Of a DNA stretch of 64,000 nucleotides, positions 1 to 11,507 are shown piece after piece. Source of the DNA: Diphasiastrum complanatum (Eukaryota > Streptophyta > Lycopodiopsida > Lycopodiales > Lycopodiaceae). The notes under the pieces are model-generated. The model had not been told where the DNA came from. It saw only the letters and a list, made by a program, of their open reading frames with translations, and ran no database searches. The stretch covers positions 6,884,961 to 6,948,960 of the forward strand of contig CM055111.1 in the NCBI GenBank assembly GCA_029204225.1, in the 5' to 3' direction. A program made the translations under genes and the position numbers. The stretch's first letter is position 1, and each line of letters opens with the position of its first letter.

Positions 1-802
1 CATCCAATAAGAGCACGAAAACATTTCACTGCTCTGATTTAGCTTGGTTGGCCCCGCACAGGAGGACTACATGGAGAGATGTGATCTATTTATAGTTGAC
101 TTGCATGGGAGTTGCATGGTTTCATGCACATGACTCTACCCTCTATATAATGAGGTAGGGATTCTCCCATCGACATATTGGGTTTAGGTTACCAATCTCT
201 CTCTTCTCCTCTAGCTTTCACATGGCATGGCTTGGGGACTAGATCCAAAATTGGAGACCATCAAGATCTTGTTGGAGGAATTCTTCGTGATCCATAGAAC
301 CAATACGCCATATTGTCCTCGAGGTAATGGGCAAGCAGAATCATCCAATAAGAACACGAAAACATTTCACTGCTCTGATTCTACTTGGTTGGCCCCGCAT
401 TAGATATTCTACAATGTCGACAGCCCATTCTGGTACTGTGTCCACGTAAAATAAGGCAACATCAACCAGCTCATCGTCGGGTTGGGTTGCAACCTCCTTT
501 CCCTTAATTTGTGACACATGATCTGCCATGTAGTGTTGTTTTTCCTTGCGGACTACTATTCGAAAATCAAACTCCAACAACAGAAGTAGCCATCTGGTTA
601 GGCAGGAGGACTACATGGGGAGATGTGATCTATTTATAGTTGACTTGCATGGGGGTTGCATGGTTTCATGCACATGACTCTACTCTCTATATAATGAGGT
701 AGAAATTCTCTCGTCGACATATTGGATTTAGGTTACCAATCTCTCTCTTCTCCTCTAGCTTTCACATGGCATGGCTTGGGGACTAGATCCAGGTCTACGA
801 TT
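1..802. repeat. Rearranged Ty3/gypsy pol pieces with a diverged internal duplication
   Basis: Positions 1-57 match 343-399 and positions 58-245 match about 603-790, so the first copy is the second with about 203 bases (400-602) missing. Between the copies, 245-345 reads on the plus strand as the end of a Ty3/gypsy integrase core (a P-x-GNGQAES-type motif). The extra 400-602 segment reads on the minus strand as the end of a gypsy RNase H (see 341-580). Opposite orientations in such a short space mean the block is rearranged, not one intact element. No open frame spans it. Confidence 0.6.
341..580 (-). pseudogene. Ty3/gypsy RNase H C-terminal fragment
   Basis: A 79-codon open stretch reads like the end of the RNase H domain and the linker to integrase in Ty3/gypsy polyproteins. 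It begins with an L-E-F-D-F-R-I pattern, then a Y-M-A-D-H-V-S pattern in place of the usual 'ADALSR/ADHLSR' motif, followed by an acidic linker and a W-A-x-D-I-V-x-Y-L motif typical of Tat/Athila-like elements. There is no upstream reverse transcriptase and no downstream integrase in phase, so it is an isolated relic. Confidence 0.55.
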
Positions 803-1439
803 GATTGGGCGGGTTGGCTCCATTGTCTCTCTTATTGTGTTCTCCTATCTCATCTTAGGGGTAATCCTTTAGGGTCTTTACAGTTCCCACGTGTGAAAGA
901 ATGTACATAAGTCACTTTTATAAAGTTAGATTGATTTTAGCTAGATCTACACAAGTGTGAAATTGACCTTTGAATAGAATCTTGAAATTGGTCAAATTGG
1001 TCAAACTTTATGTAAATAGATTGGACTTCCATGTGAATGAGTTATTACTCACACATGTCAAAATGCCATTCACACGTGTGGATAAGCTTCTAGATGAGAA
1101 GATAGAAAGATTCCATTAGATCCTATTTTATAGGAAATACTCCTATAAATGTGGAAGACTAGCTTTTTTGTTTCTAGCCAAAGAGCATAGTCAGCTTTGT
1201 GAAATGAGCATATGTGGCTCTCATTGGTGGATCTGGATGACTAGGCACTCTTCACATGTGTGAAGGCTTGTTGGACAGTACACAGCTCGTGGATGTACTT
1301 AAAGGGATCAACCAAATCAATGAGAAGCTAATGAGACATTGCCAATTTCTAGTTTTGCTTGTATTCTCCACATTTGTCTTGTGTTTTTGTGATTGGAATG
1401 TATAAGAGAAGCTCTTTAGATCCTACTTACAAATCCTAA

Positions 1440-1926
1440 ACACAAAGGATGACACACTGTGGAGAAATCACCCAAGCAACTAGAAGCATCCAATCAATCT
1501 CTAGAAGCCTCACCCCCAGGCCAAGGAACAAGAAGCATGAATGTTTGAGTGAGAGCCTAGCAATGAATCAAGAACCATGATAAGGAGTAGGATGAGTTTG
1601 GACCTCTTATATAGAGCAAAAGCATCCTGGACACATAGCCATGCATAGCCCTATGTTCCCTATACATAGATTCACCTAGAATAGAGTCCTATGCATGGAC
1701 CAACTATTTATAGAATTGCTATTGATAACTCTACACATGCATACACTATCCCATACCTTGTCTAAACTCCATTTAGTGTGTTCTAGGACTCACAAGGATA
1801 TTAGTTACTTTTGGGTCATGTCCAGTATGACATGGCATAACTAACAGCTTGTTTCACTTGAGTACCGTCATGTATCCAAGACTAGGAGTATATAGTATCC
1901 TATGTGTACTGGTCATAGGCATAACA
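1440..1926 (-). repeat. Putative 3' LTR of the minus-strand gypsy remnant
   Basis: Read on the minus strand, the gypsy pol remnant is followed by a purine-rich run (AAGGAGGGAAGAA, a good polypurine tract) and then TGTTATGCC, the expected TG start of an LTR at 1,926. Further along the minus strand, at about 1,600-1,620, is CTATATAAGAGG, a plausible LTR TATA box. The far end is not defined because I cannot find a second LTR copy to compare; 1,440 is only a guess. Confidence 0.35.
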
Positions 1927-1954
1927 TTCTTCCCTCCTTGAACTGTTTCTATCC

Positions 1955-3480
1955 TTAGAAACTAAAATTTGGAAAATTCTTCTTTATGCTATCAACTCTC
2001 TCCCACAAATCATCATCCTCAGTACGACCCTTCCACCGAATTAAGCACTCAGAGATAGAACAATTTCTCAATTGTTTATCTCTGGTTCTGAGCACTTTCT
2101 CAAGTTCCAAAGGTACATTAAGTGACAAATCTTCCAAATGGGATAAATCCTCATCCAATCCAACTGTATCACCATCATGTAAACTTAGTTTCAAACAACT
2201 TACATGAAACACTGGGTGTGCAATCGATTTTCCTTGAAGATTGAGTTCATATGCCAAAGAACCAATTCTACATACAATCTTGAAAGGTCCACAATAACGG
2301 GTAGACAACTTATAATGTTTTCCTATACGTAACGTCTTAGAATCTTTTGGAATCCTAAGATATACCCAGTCGTCAACTTTAAAATCTGAGATCTCTTAAG
2401 ATCAGTATAGTGTTTAGCTCTATCCTGAGCACTTCAGATAATATCCTTAGCCACTTGCAACATTTCTTGCATATCATGCAAAAAATCAACAACCTTTTGG
2501 ATCTTAACAGACTTCGTCTCAACATTTACTGGAGATCTAGGTTGAAAAGCGTACATAAGCATAAAAGGACTGTAACCTGTAGCAGAATGTTTTCTACTAT
2601 TATATGCAAACTCAACCAGTGGGAGATAATCTTCCCAATGATATTGCCTGTGAGAAACATATGTGCTCAAAATATCTTCCATAATTTGATTAGTCCTTTC
2701 TGTCTGGCCATCTGATTCAACATGATCAGAAAAACTTAAACTCAAAGAAGTTTCCAGTTTATGGAATACTGCTGACCAAAAGTGACCTGTGAACTTAGGA
2801 TCTCTATCACTAATAATGTCACTTGGCAGACCATACAACTGAAATAATCTTTCAACAAAGATCTGGGCTAAATCAAAAGCCTTTATAGTTGACTTGACTG
2901 GTATGAATGCAGCTAACTTAACTAACCGATCTACTACAACCCAAATAGAATCATTTTGCCATTGGATCTTTGGAAGTCCAACTACAAAATCCATAGATAT
3001 GCTTTCCCATTTCTTATTTGGGATATCTAACGGATGCAACAAACCACTAGCCTTATGGTGTTCAGCCTTTGCTAGTTGACAGGGCTTGCATTTAACAACA
3101 TATGACTCGACATATGGCTTGAGCTTTGTCCAATAAAATTCTCTCTTAACTAAGTCCATAGTCATGTGTATACCGGGATCTTTCGATTTTCTTCTCATCA
3201 GGAACACCGTGCAGATTGAAGTAACTACTCCACTTGGCCAGCTAGTCCTCGACGACCTCAGATTTCTTCTCCTTCTTCTCGCCCGCATAAACCTCCAGTT
3301 GAAAACCAAGATTGGGTGAAGACATCAATTTGACTTGATTCAAAAGAATTTCCATTTGCTGATCTCTCATCTGATTACGATTATTCATATCATTGAGTGC
3401 CGTACTCAACTGTTGACAAATCACCATATAAGATGACGCACTTGGATTTGCAGCTTTATTTGAAGTTTTTTCGGCCATCT
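1955..3480 (-). pseudogene. Internally deleted Ty3/gypsy (chromovirus-like) polyprotein
   Basis: Reading right to left, 3,478-3,242 encodes a short gag N-terminus. In another frame at about 3,240-3,185 the gag continues with a W-S-S-Y-F-N-L-H-G-V-P-D-E-K-K motif. It then jumps straight to the integrase zinc region (CKPC at about 3,090) and core (S-M-D-F-V-V-G-L-P, then S-D-R-D-P-K-F and D-G-Q-T-E-R-T-N), ending near 2,434. A further piece at 2,308-1,955 holds the C-P-F-K-I region and a chromodomain-like tail (CLIRWKG followed by LWE). Protease, reverse transcriptase and RNase H are absent. A deletion joining gag to integrase explains this. Frameshifts separate the pieces, so it cannot be functional. 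Confidence 0.75.
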
Positions 3481-4750
3481 CGATATATCTATCCTGGAAA
3501 TTACTAAATTTAATTAATATCTGATTAACTCATAGTGAAGTATTGTTGACCAAAAACTGACTAAAATTGATTCCAGTATGGTCAAATCACTATTTTTAGT
3601 CAATTTCATAGACATTACAAGAAACTGAAAAAAAAACTAAAAATTTTGAGTTTTCGCACTTTTAATTTAAAAACAAAAAATTACGCTTTCAAAAAATTCA
3701 TAAAAAATCACTGTTAGTTATTAAGCAATCGAAATTGAGAATTCAACTCGCAGTTCGATTCTTAATTTTACTCTGTTAATGTCCCTCAGGCATGCAAGAC
3801 ATGCGACATTAAATTGATTCTTTACTTTACGAAACTTTACGTAAAAATTCAGTTCTACGGAAATTGTCAACTATAAAATCTAGTTTTGTATCTAACCGTC
3901 AGAGTACATGCATATGACCACTCAAAACAAATCTAAACTACTCATGCATGTTAGAATCACTCTAAGAAACCACATGCAGACATTTTATGCAAGCACAGTG
4001 CTTCAAAATAGGAAATTGTCGTGCATGCTATCAGAACAATTGGAAATTTTACCAATTTTGTTCACAAAATTGCAAAACTTCAGATGCTCATATCTTTGGC
4101 TACAAGACACCAAATTGGGTGCTGTAAAGCTCAGTACAGAGGGAGACCCAGTGAACAAGACACTTGCCATGTCAGCCTGCCACGTAGGACAACCACATGC
4201 GAGTTCAGAATAGCCAATTAAGCTATAGGAGGGTGCACTTTTTCAAGACCAATATGTCCAAAAACATGCAAACACTCAACCAAGCCTAAAAATGATGATC
4301 CAAACAGTCTTAAATGGTCTCTAAGAGTTCCATGAAGCCTTCATACAGATCCTATGAAGCAGTATGGGCTGAGAACCATGAATTTTTGGTTTCTAGAAGT
4401 CAAAATTGCTACAAATATGATGGAATTGAAACATAAGCCTCTACCCATCAATTTACAGGTCTGATAGCTTGCTGGGAAGGTAAAAAGGAATACAAATCAT
4501 GCTGGAAAAAATCCAAAATGATCTCCTTATGGATTTAGAGAAATCCATCCCCCAAAAATCACCAAAATTGGTCAATTTTTGACACTTTTTGCCTTCCTAC
4601 AAACCCAATTGCTGGAATTCTTGGCTCTAACTTCTAGAACAGCTTCAAAAGACTATGATTCATCGTTTCCCAACTTCAATTGATGTTCAACAACCTCCTA
4701 CCATCCAATTCCATGAAAAAACAGGCAGCTATTTTAGGGTTGATGATAAG
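3481..4750. other. No gene recognised
   Basis: AT-rich sequence upstream of the minus-strand gypsy gag. It could be the old leader and 5' LTR region of that element, but I find no primer-binding site and no match to the putative 3' LTR. No coding signal or clear repeat is seen. Confidence 0.4.
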
Positions 4751-4759
4751 TTGGTGACG

Positions 4760-5060
4760 TCGGTCCGACACTATTGAAAAACTCGAAAAACCTGAAGGTC
4801 CCTTAGACTGAAAGTATGTAAATTCCGAAGGTGCAAAAAATCCCGAAGGTGCCTTTAGAGCGAAGGCAGAAAAATGCAAAAGAATACGATGGTGGGCCTG
4901 AAATGGATTCCAAGGCATTCTGGCCACTGTGTCGCATTTTTTGCGAAGGTACGAAAAAGGCAAAAAAAGACGAAGGTGCCTTAAAAACGATCAAGGCACA
5001 AAAATCTCAAAGGTCAAAAATGGCAAAAAATGCATGCATTTTTTTCAAAGGCAGATTCTG
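4760..5060. repeat. Cluster of GAAGGTGC motifs
   Basis: The octamer GAAGGTGC or a close variant occurs several times within about 250 bases (near 4,828, 4,847, 4,944 and 4,972), usually after CG or CC and often followed by A-runs or CCTT. The reverse complement, GCACCTTCGGG, reappears at about 45,119, again in a short CTTCGG-rich stretch. Clustered short motifs like these are typical of the ends of DNA transposons, but I cannot define inverted termini here. Confidence 0.35.
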
Positions 5061-5191
5061 CTTTTTTTTTCCTGCCCGTCTGTACGAATTCCGTACAACT
5101 GCCATGTGGCACATTTGTGTTGGTCAGTCAAAGTCAAGCCTGCCTATTATGCTTCATAATGTGCTTCTAAATTTCAGGTATCCATTACGCA

Positions 5192-5328
5192 ATGGAAGGA
5201 GCCGGGCAAAGGCCATTCTGCCCGGTTCGGCTTTCCCAAAAAAATTTGTGCTCGGCCCCTCCGGGCCTCGCCCAAATTTTTTTGGGAATCCTTACCGGGC
5301 AGAATGGCTTCTGCCCGGCTCCTTCCAT
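5192..5328. repeat. 137-bp hairpin (foldback/MITE-like inverted repeat)
   Basis: The left arm starts ATGGAAGGAGCCGGGC and continues through CATTCTGCCCGG and CCCAAAAAAATTTG. The right arm is its near reverse complement, ending GCCCGGCTCCTTCCAT. Arms are about 60 bases with few mismatches, and the short centre (GGCCCCTCCGGGCC) is itself nearly palindromic. It is much more GC-rich than its surroundings. It could be a foldback or MITE insertion, and a transcript through it would make a long hairpin. No target duplication is clear. Confidence 0.7.
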
Positions 5329-5329
5329 A

Positions 5330-8300
5330 ATACTTTATGGTTTTATCCACCATTATGACATGACATTCGAGGCCTTGGCTGAGATAGTAGGTGACAACTA
5401 ACTTTTTTCCTAGCTCAGTGCATAGTTTTTGTCATTATATCATGCTCTTCTCGTAAGATTAAGACCTTTCTTACACCCTATACTAGTAGATGGACTGATC
5501 TTAACCCCTTCTTGACTTGGAAATGCTAAGATCCATTGGTATCTTTCAAGGGCGAAAGAATGCAATAACATAAAATTTTGTGGTCTTACTATTTCAAAAA
5601 TCTATTGTTATCTTTTTATGAGACAACAATCAACATTATGTGGGAAACAGGATGGAAACATGCCAATTCAAGTTTGCAGAAAGGTGGATCCCAGTAAATC
5701 TTTGGAAAATAGACCTGGATAGAAATTCCTAATTTTTTCCTTGACAGCTTTAATTTCCTTTAAAGTTGGCATGCAGAAGAAGAAAAGGGTATAAAGAATG
5801 CTTGTCCATGTACAAACAATAACACTTATTACTCACAAAATCAAAATACAAAACCGTACAATAGCTCCCGAGAGCCAATGGTACAAACTTACAGACAAAA
5901 ACTGCACGTGCGCAGCAACGTGATGTCTGACGTATCTTTATACTATCAAAACCTCCTTATATCCCCAGGAGGTGCAGTGAATAATAGATACTTTCCTGTA
6001 CAAGGTGGGGAAAGGATGTGCTGCAAGATAACTTATGCAGGATGAATAAGAGAACAAATGTGCTCACGTAAGTGTCTTGATCCGCACTCTTGTTAAAAGA
6101 CAGCATTCCCTCGAAAACTGATTTTTGACACATGGAGTTTGAGACATCTTGAATGGGCACCAGACATGGTTGGTTTTGGTAATGCTGGTTCAGCGTGTCG
6201 TGATGGAAATTTTTACAAGAAAATTCCTGAATCTGCATATAAAACAGCATGCCATTGTGATCCTTTCAATTCGAAGGCACGGGTCCTACATCCTTAAAGG
6301 TAATTCATATGGCTCACAACAAGAATATGTTCATCTTTGTCAGATTATAAGCACCTACAACCCCATATTTGAAACATCTTGCATCAGTGTTTGAGAGAAG
6401 TGCACTGCAGGATATGTAAGCTTGCAGTATTTTACTGTAAGTATTGAAAACTTACATATATAACATGTCTGCTAAAATGGGCAGTGTTCATCCTCAAAAC
6501 TCCAGGGTTGAGCATTGTAGCTCTTCTCCAGAAAGCAAATATCTCCACCTGAAATCAAACCAACCAAACCAACCTTCTTTGTATAATTAAAAAAAAAAAA
6601 GACTAATAATGAGCTATCAAAATTTAAATGCACTTGGTTTCAATGTAAACAGGTCCTGGGTGTTGCTTTCACAAGCTGAAAATACTAAGCAAGATAAAAA
6701 AAAAGATTGAAAATACTCAGGCATTGGTACGTGTAAAAAGAACATTCATGTGGACCATAAATCCTAGATAGCTAATTTTCGCCCCACATTGTAATAGTAT
6801 ATGTGCTTGAATTGTGATGGAAGAAAATCATGAACACTCTCACAATATATCATTCTAACATCACAATCGAATATAGTTGGCAATATTTTCAAAACGTGGT
6901 TCTGTCCAACACATTGAAACGGTGTAATCAAGGCACAAGCTAAAGCTTTTATTGATTCTCAAAAGCACAAGGGAAACTACTAGAAGCAACAAAATTTACT
7001 GACTTACAATCAAGAGTGATTTCTCCAAGAAATATGGACAAAAAAATACCTCATATATCTTGAATTTGTCTTCATGATATCTGCTGTTAGATCAAAAGGT
7101 AACAGTTTACACAATTTATTATACTGTTATGGGATTCAAAAGAAATTGCTAGGTTTTTGAGAAAAGACAGATTTTGATGAAGTAGAAAAAAAGAAAGAGA
7201 TGTAAAGATACTGAACTTTGACAGAGATATGGAACAAGCATCATATAAGAAGCATCGAGAAAGAACAGTGCAGAATGTATATAGCATGAACTGGGACTTG
7301 CATTTTGTGAGTAAATTTACTCGCAGCATGTCAAAACTTGCATGAAGTGAAGGGACAGATCCTAAGCTGAGTGTAGTTTAAAGCTAGGTTGAGTGGATCC
7401 TAAGTTACTCCATGAACTAAGAAATTAGTCTCACTCATTAGGCAACATGATCTCCTTTATAGGCTTCTGCAGATGAGGCCAATGAGAATCTACAAGGACC
7501 CACTATATCATACTACCAATGTTGAACCTACGTTGCCAAAGCACAACCCCTACAGTCAATAATATCACATAATAGCATGGGGCCCAGGGCCCAACTAACT
7601 GCAGTAATATGCCAAATAACTCTCCCTCCTGCAAGAAACATTGTCCTCTGTTTGTATGAAGAATATTCTGATGCCAGAAAATAGAAACAGCCATAAAATA
7701 CAAACAAGAAAGATGCCACACAGTAGTATATGCCAACCAATGATAACATAGATAATAACATAACAGACTGAAGGCAAAATATGAAACAAGATCTCTACTA
7801 TGTCAATGAGATCCCATGGTAATGTAAGAGACCATGATTGTCACCTGAAGTATGCTACCTGGGGGTAGTAATGGAATGGATCTGAAGGTGTAATAGGCTG
7901 TGCAAGATCCATATATGCTAACCGTATGGACCATGCATACTATAACAAAGTTAAAATGGCTTCAAATATACCACGGTAGAGCCAACTGCGACAACCAAAC
8001 TTGCAACAGAGAAACAGCATAAGCTGGCTCCCAATGATGTACCTGAATTGGTACATAACAGCTACTCCAAGGTTCCAGCCCAAAGCTAGGAAATGAATTG
8101 TTGTCTATGGAGCTACCATAAAGCATCACACATAACAATCATAAATAAACAACTGAAGACTCATATAACAATCTGCAATGAAAGTCACTGTATGAAAATC
8201 AATGCATTGACCATGAAGTACATCCCAGCCCTACTCCAAAGGAAATACTAGACAAGTGTCTCAGAAATAACTGAAAGCACCAAATCAATGGACTTCTAAA

Positions 8301-9814
8301 TGACAAGAGAGTTATCCTTATTATCCTTCAGAAGCCGCTTAGGGATGAGCGTCCTACAAGATTGTCGCTGACACCCTAACCCTACTCCAAGAACAAGTAA
8401 CAGCAAATACGAAGTGACCAAAATGACGTTACAATGGACCCAATGAAATTAACTAGTATTTTGGGAGACTAAAATGAATTTAAGATCCTAAGTATTCCAG
8501 AGTATCAATATGTGCCCTAATTACATATCCATAACATGAGCTAAAAATTAAACATGAAAGTCCTCCAATGAAACTGTGGGACCAAATTGTGACATGATGA
8601 ACTTATGAGGCCCCAACTTCCGATTATGCTAGGTTATCAATATGTGTGCTGATTAGATGTCCATAACAAGAGCTAAAAACAAAACACAAAAGTCCTTTAA
8701 CTAAAGATTGGGACCAAATATTGATGTGAAAAGGTTACATTCTGCATGCTACGGAGCAAGTGCCATACTTTCAGTAGTAGATCATTCTAAAGAAGTGATG
8801 CAATTATGAAGTTTCTACCAGATACCAAAGCTCCTGGGAAAAATATAAAATTTTGAAACAATTCAATATTCTGTCATCGAGTCTTCCAAGGGGCTGGAAA
8901 TTGAACTTTCTATGGCAATGGAAAAGGCCTTAAAGTAGATGCAAAAGATGACTACACGCATTTGACTCAAAGTATAGCAGACAGATAATGCACTTAAGCA
9001 AAGTGAAGTCATAGAATTCAGATTTGGCATTACTTGGAATATCAGGTCTCTTAGCAAACTTCTTCCTTTATTACGTAAATAAAATTTTATTGTGCGTAAA
9101 AAGAACATTTGCTTCCAACAAAGAAATTAATATAATCTGACAACATAGACACTAAAATTATCCAGGTGAAGCTGACTGTGGTTTTTGCTTTTAAGCTCGA
9201 TAACAACTGGAGGGTGATGTGAGTGCGGTTCTGAGTAAAACTTACTGAGGAATCATATTGTCTGTTCTTCAAAGAGCTTTGTTGATAGCAGTTTATAGAA
9301 AAACCCATTGAATCCCTTTCAATTTACTTTCAAACTGTAATCAAAAGCAAGACCTTTTTGAAATCTTCTGACTTTGAACTCTTCTGGAAGGTATCAACGT
9401 TATGATTGTGATGTGTTCCCTGCTATTCTGAATTCAATAGAAGAATTTGGCCATTTCACAGCCGTAAAAACTTTTTCCTACTTTACATGCACGGTTCGTA
9501 GAGTGTAGAGCATTTTCATCAAATTTGCATAAGGCTTGGGCCTTGGCATAGGGCTTAGGATTTAGGCCTGGCTTAGACATTTGTATTCATTCACTTGGAC
9601 ATACTTGAAAATTGCTGACAAGCCTTGGAAGGGCACTACCAGGTTCTTAGCAAAGAATATGAAGTACGTGTGCACCTCATAACAACAATTAGCTTCTCAT
9701 AAGCACCTCATATCTTGCAAAGCTACACTGCTGCAAGATATTCTGAATCATTCAAAATGAACTTCAATTACAGGACAAGTTGAAACAAAAAAACATTGCA
9801 GAGATGCAACTTAC
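5330..9814. other. No gene recognised; probable intron 14 or downstream DNA
   Basis: I searched the minus strand here for the next expected exons of the BEACH gene (VFWKLD, then the PH-BEACH start) and found none. Two diverged copies of a unit of about 140-150 bases lie at about 8,455-8,600 and 8,615-8,725, sharing a motif like TATCAATATGTG followed by CATAACA-AGCTAAAAA. The rest is AT-rich with no coding pattern. Confidence 0.4.
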
Positions 9815-9967
9815 TTTTCAGGCATATTTGGGAACTTGATTCTATTTGAGAACAGGCCCAACAAGGGCTTCCATTTCCAGTAACCGATGGACAAATGAGC
9901 ACCAAGCATGTACACCAATTGATGTTGCCTTGTCATCATCAGCAGAAGCTCTTGCACGTCTCTGAAT
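9815..9967 (-). CDS. BCHC-like gene, exon 14, with apparent frameshift
   Basis: Starts [12 protein letters not shown] after TTTCCACAG and continues [14 protein letters not shown], then L-V-G-P, which matches the family pattern before GPF. At about 9,866 the frame breaks: the direct reading gives V-L-K-stop, while the next frame gives [12 protein letters not shown] and runs to a canonical GTAAGT donor at 9,814. One extra base near GGGCCTGTTCTC explains both. It may be a real mutation, a sequencing error or a cryptic splice. Confidence 0.7.
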
Positions 9968-11474
9968 CTGTGGAAACCAGCATGATTAAATATATCTCTA
10001 AGTTGATGTTACCATCTGCTCTAAGAAGAACTGCTTCCCTCTCTTAATGGTCTTCGAATATTGTGATACAAAAGGATGGTATCTTACTGGCATGCCTGCA
10101 AATTGAGCATGCCACTTTTCGATATATTAGACAGCAGGTTTTGCAAGTTTCCTGCAACAGCCATTTAATCGCTATGGCAAGTGGCAGTTGTGCTACATGG
10201 TCTACATCCAAGTGGATAGGCTAAAAATTTAAACATGTCTTTAAGCAATGTCAGGTGCTGTCCGGCAATCTTAAAGCAGTTATAATTGAATGTCCTACAC
10301 AAAAAGTTCTTCAGCTGATAGTCCGAGAGTCAAGAAATGGTGGTCAGATGAAGCAACCTAGCAGGCTCTTTCCTATTGACAAAACCAATGCATGATATAT
10401 ACACACCTCTTCCAGGTGCCTGTTCCTTGTATCTTCCACCATTCTCAACAAATTAATTGAACATTTGCTACTAGTTTGAGAGGCTTGCAAAACAGATCCA
10501 GTTGCCATGTCTGCAGTTGAGGGGAAACAGTCTAACCAGATTGAGTTCATTGCTTTTAAAATGTTCCATCGTCTAGCTCTTTCTCTGTCACTTGCAGTCC
10601 TCCTCTGAACAGAACTTTCCATGTTTGCAACTCGAAATGCCTTAACATAGTCAACTTTATGTTCTTTGTCCACTTCTTGAGATGCTGAACCCCTCTCCTT
10701 CCGATTATGCATGGAGGTAGCTTTGGAAGGAGCCTCAGTTGATCTCAGCAAGTTCGAAAAACTAAGAAGCCTCAAAGTATTACGTTCCACATGTCGAATT
10801 CCTTGCTCAGCATATAAAACTTTTGGGACAGGCATTTCACCTTCACCAACACCAGCAGCAGCAATTGCCAAGGCCATTGCAGCTGGAGGTGAAGCAAATG
10901 CAGCCGCCCAAAATGGAGATATCAAAGTCAAAGCTGCCTGTTTGCACCAAAAAAAGCAAAAATGTTAGATGCGCAAACACTTATGAAGTGGATGTCTGAA
11001 CTGAACACATCCATATGACAAAGTTAATATGTGTCCACAGCAAAAGAGCTAATATAAAGAAGAGAGACGAGTTTAAACAAGGGAAATATGACAGAAACAA
11101 GCAGCTTAAGGAAAACAATTCTGAGTCCTTAAAAGGAAGCATAATGTAACATAAGCTCCAACACATGAGCCACAACTCATTCCTTCAAAACATCACAACA
11201 GTTTCTAGTTCACAGTCATAATAAATGAAGCGAGAAGCAGATAATTGTTATAACGATTATTAGCACATATAATCCCACATCTCGACTGACCAGGCCAGTT
11301 ACCAATTGAGCAGAAAACCACAGAGCTGACAATATTTCAAGCAGATAGCAAGACAGCATTATCAGCACAATACGTCAAGATCATCATACTCGAGTCGGCT
11401 CCAATTTCTTTTTATTTTTTAGTCTAGCACATCGGCTTGCTAGCCTTTATAGCTCCATAAATATTTTTTCCTAG

Positions 11475-11507
<33 letters not shown>

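Noticed and set aside
5957-6394. Open frames of 80-97 codons on both strands
   Set aside because: No recognisable domain, no splice logic linking them to the BEACH gene, and composition typical of chance frames.
6480-6560. Possible exon after TTTGATTTCAG on the minus strand (EIFAFWRRATMLN)
   Set aside because: It has a good acceptor and an FW, but does not match the expected VFWKLD exon in phase or sequence.
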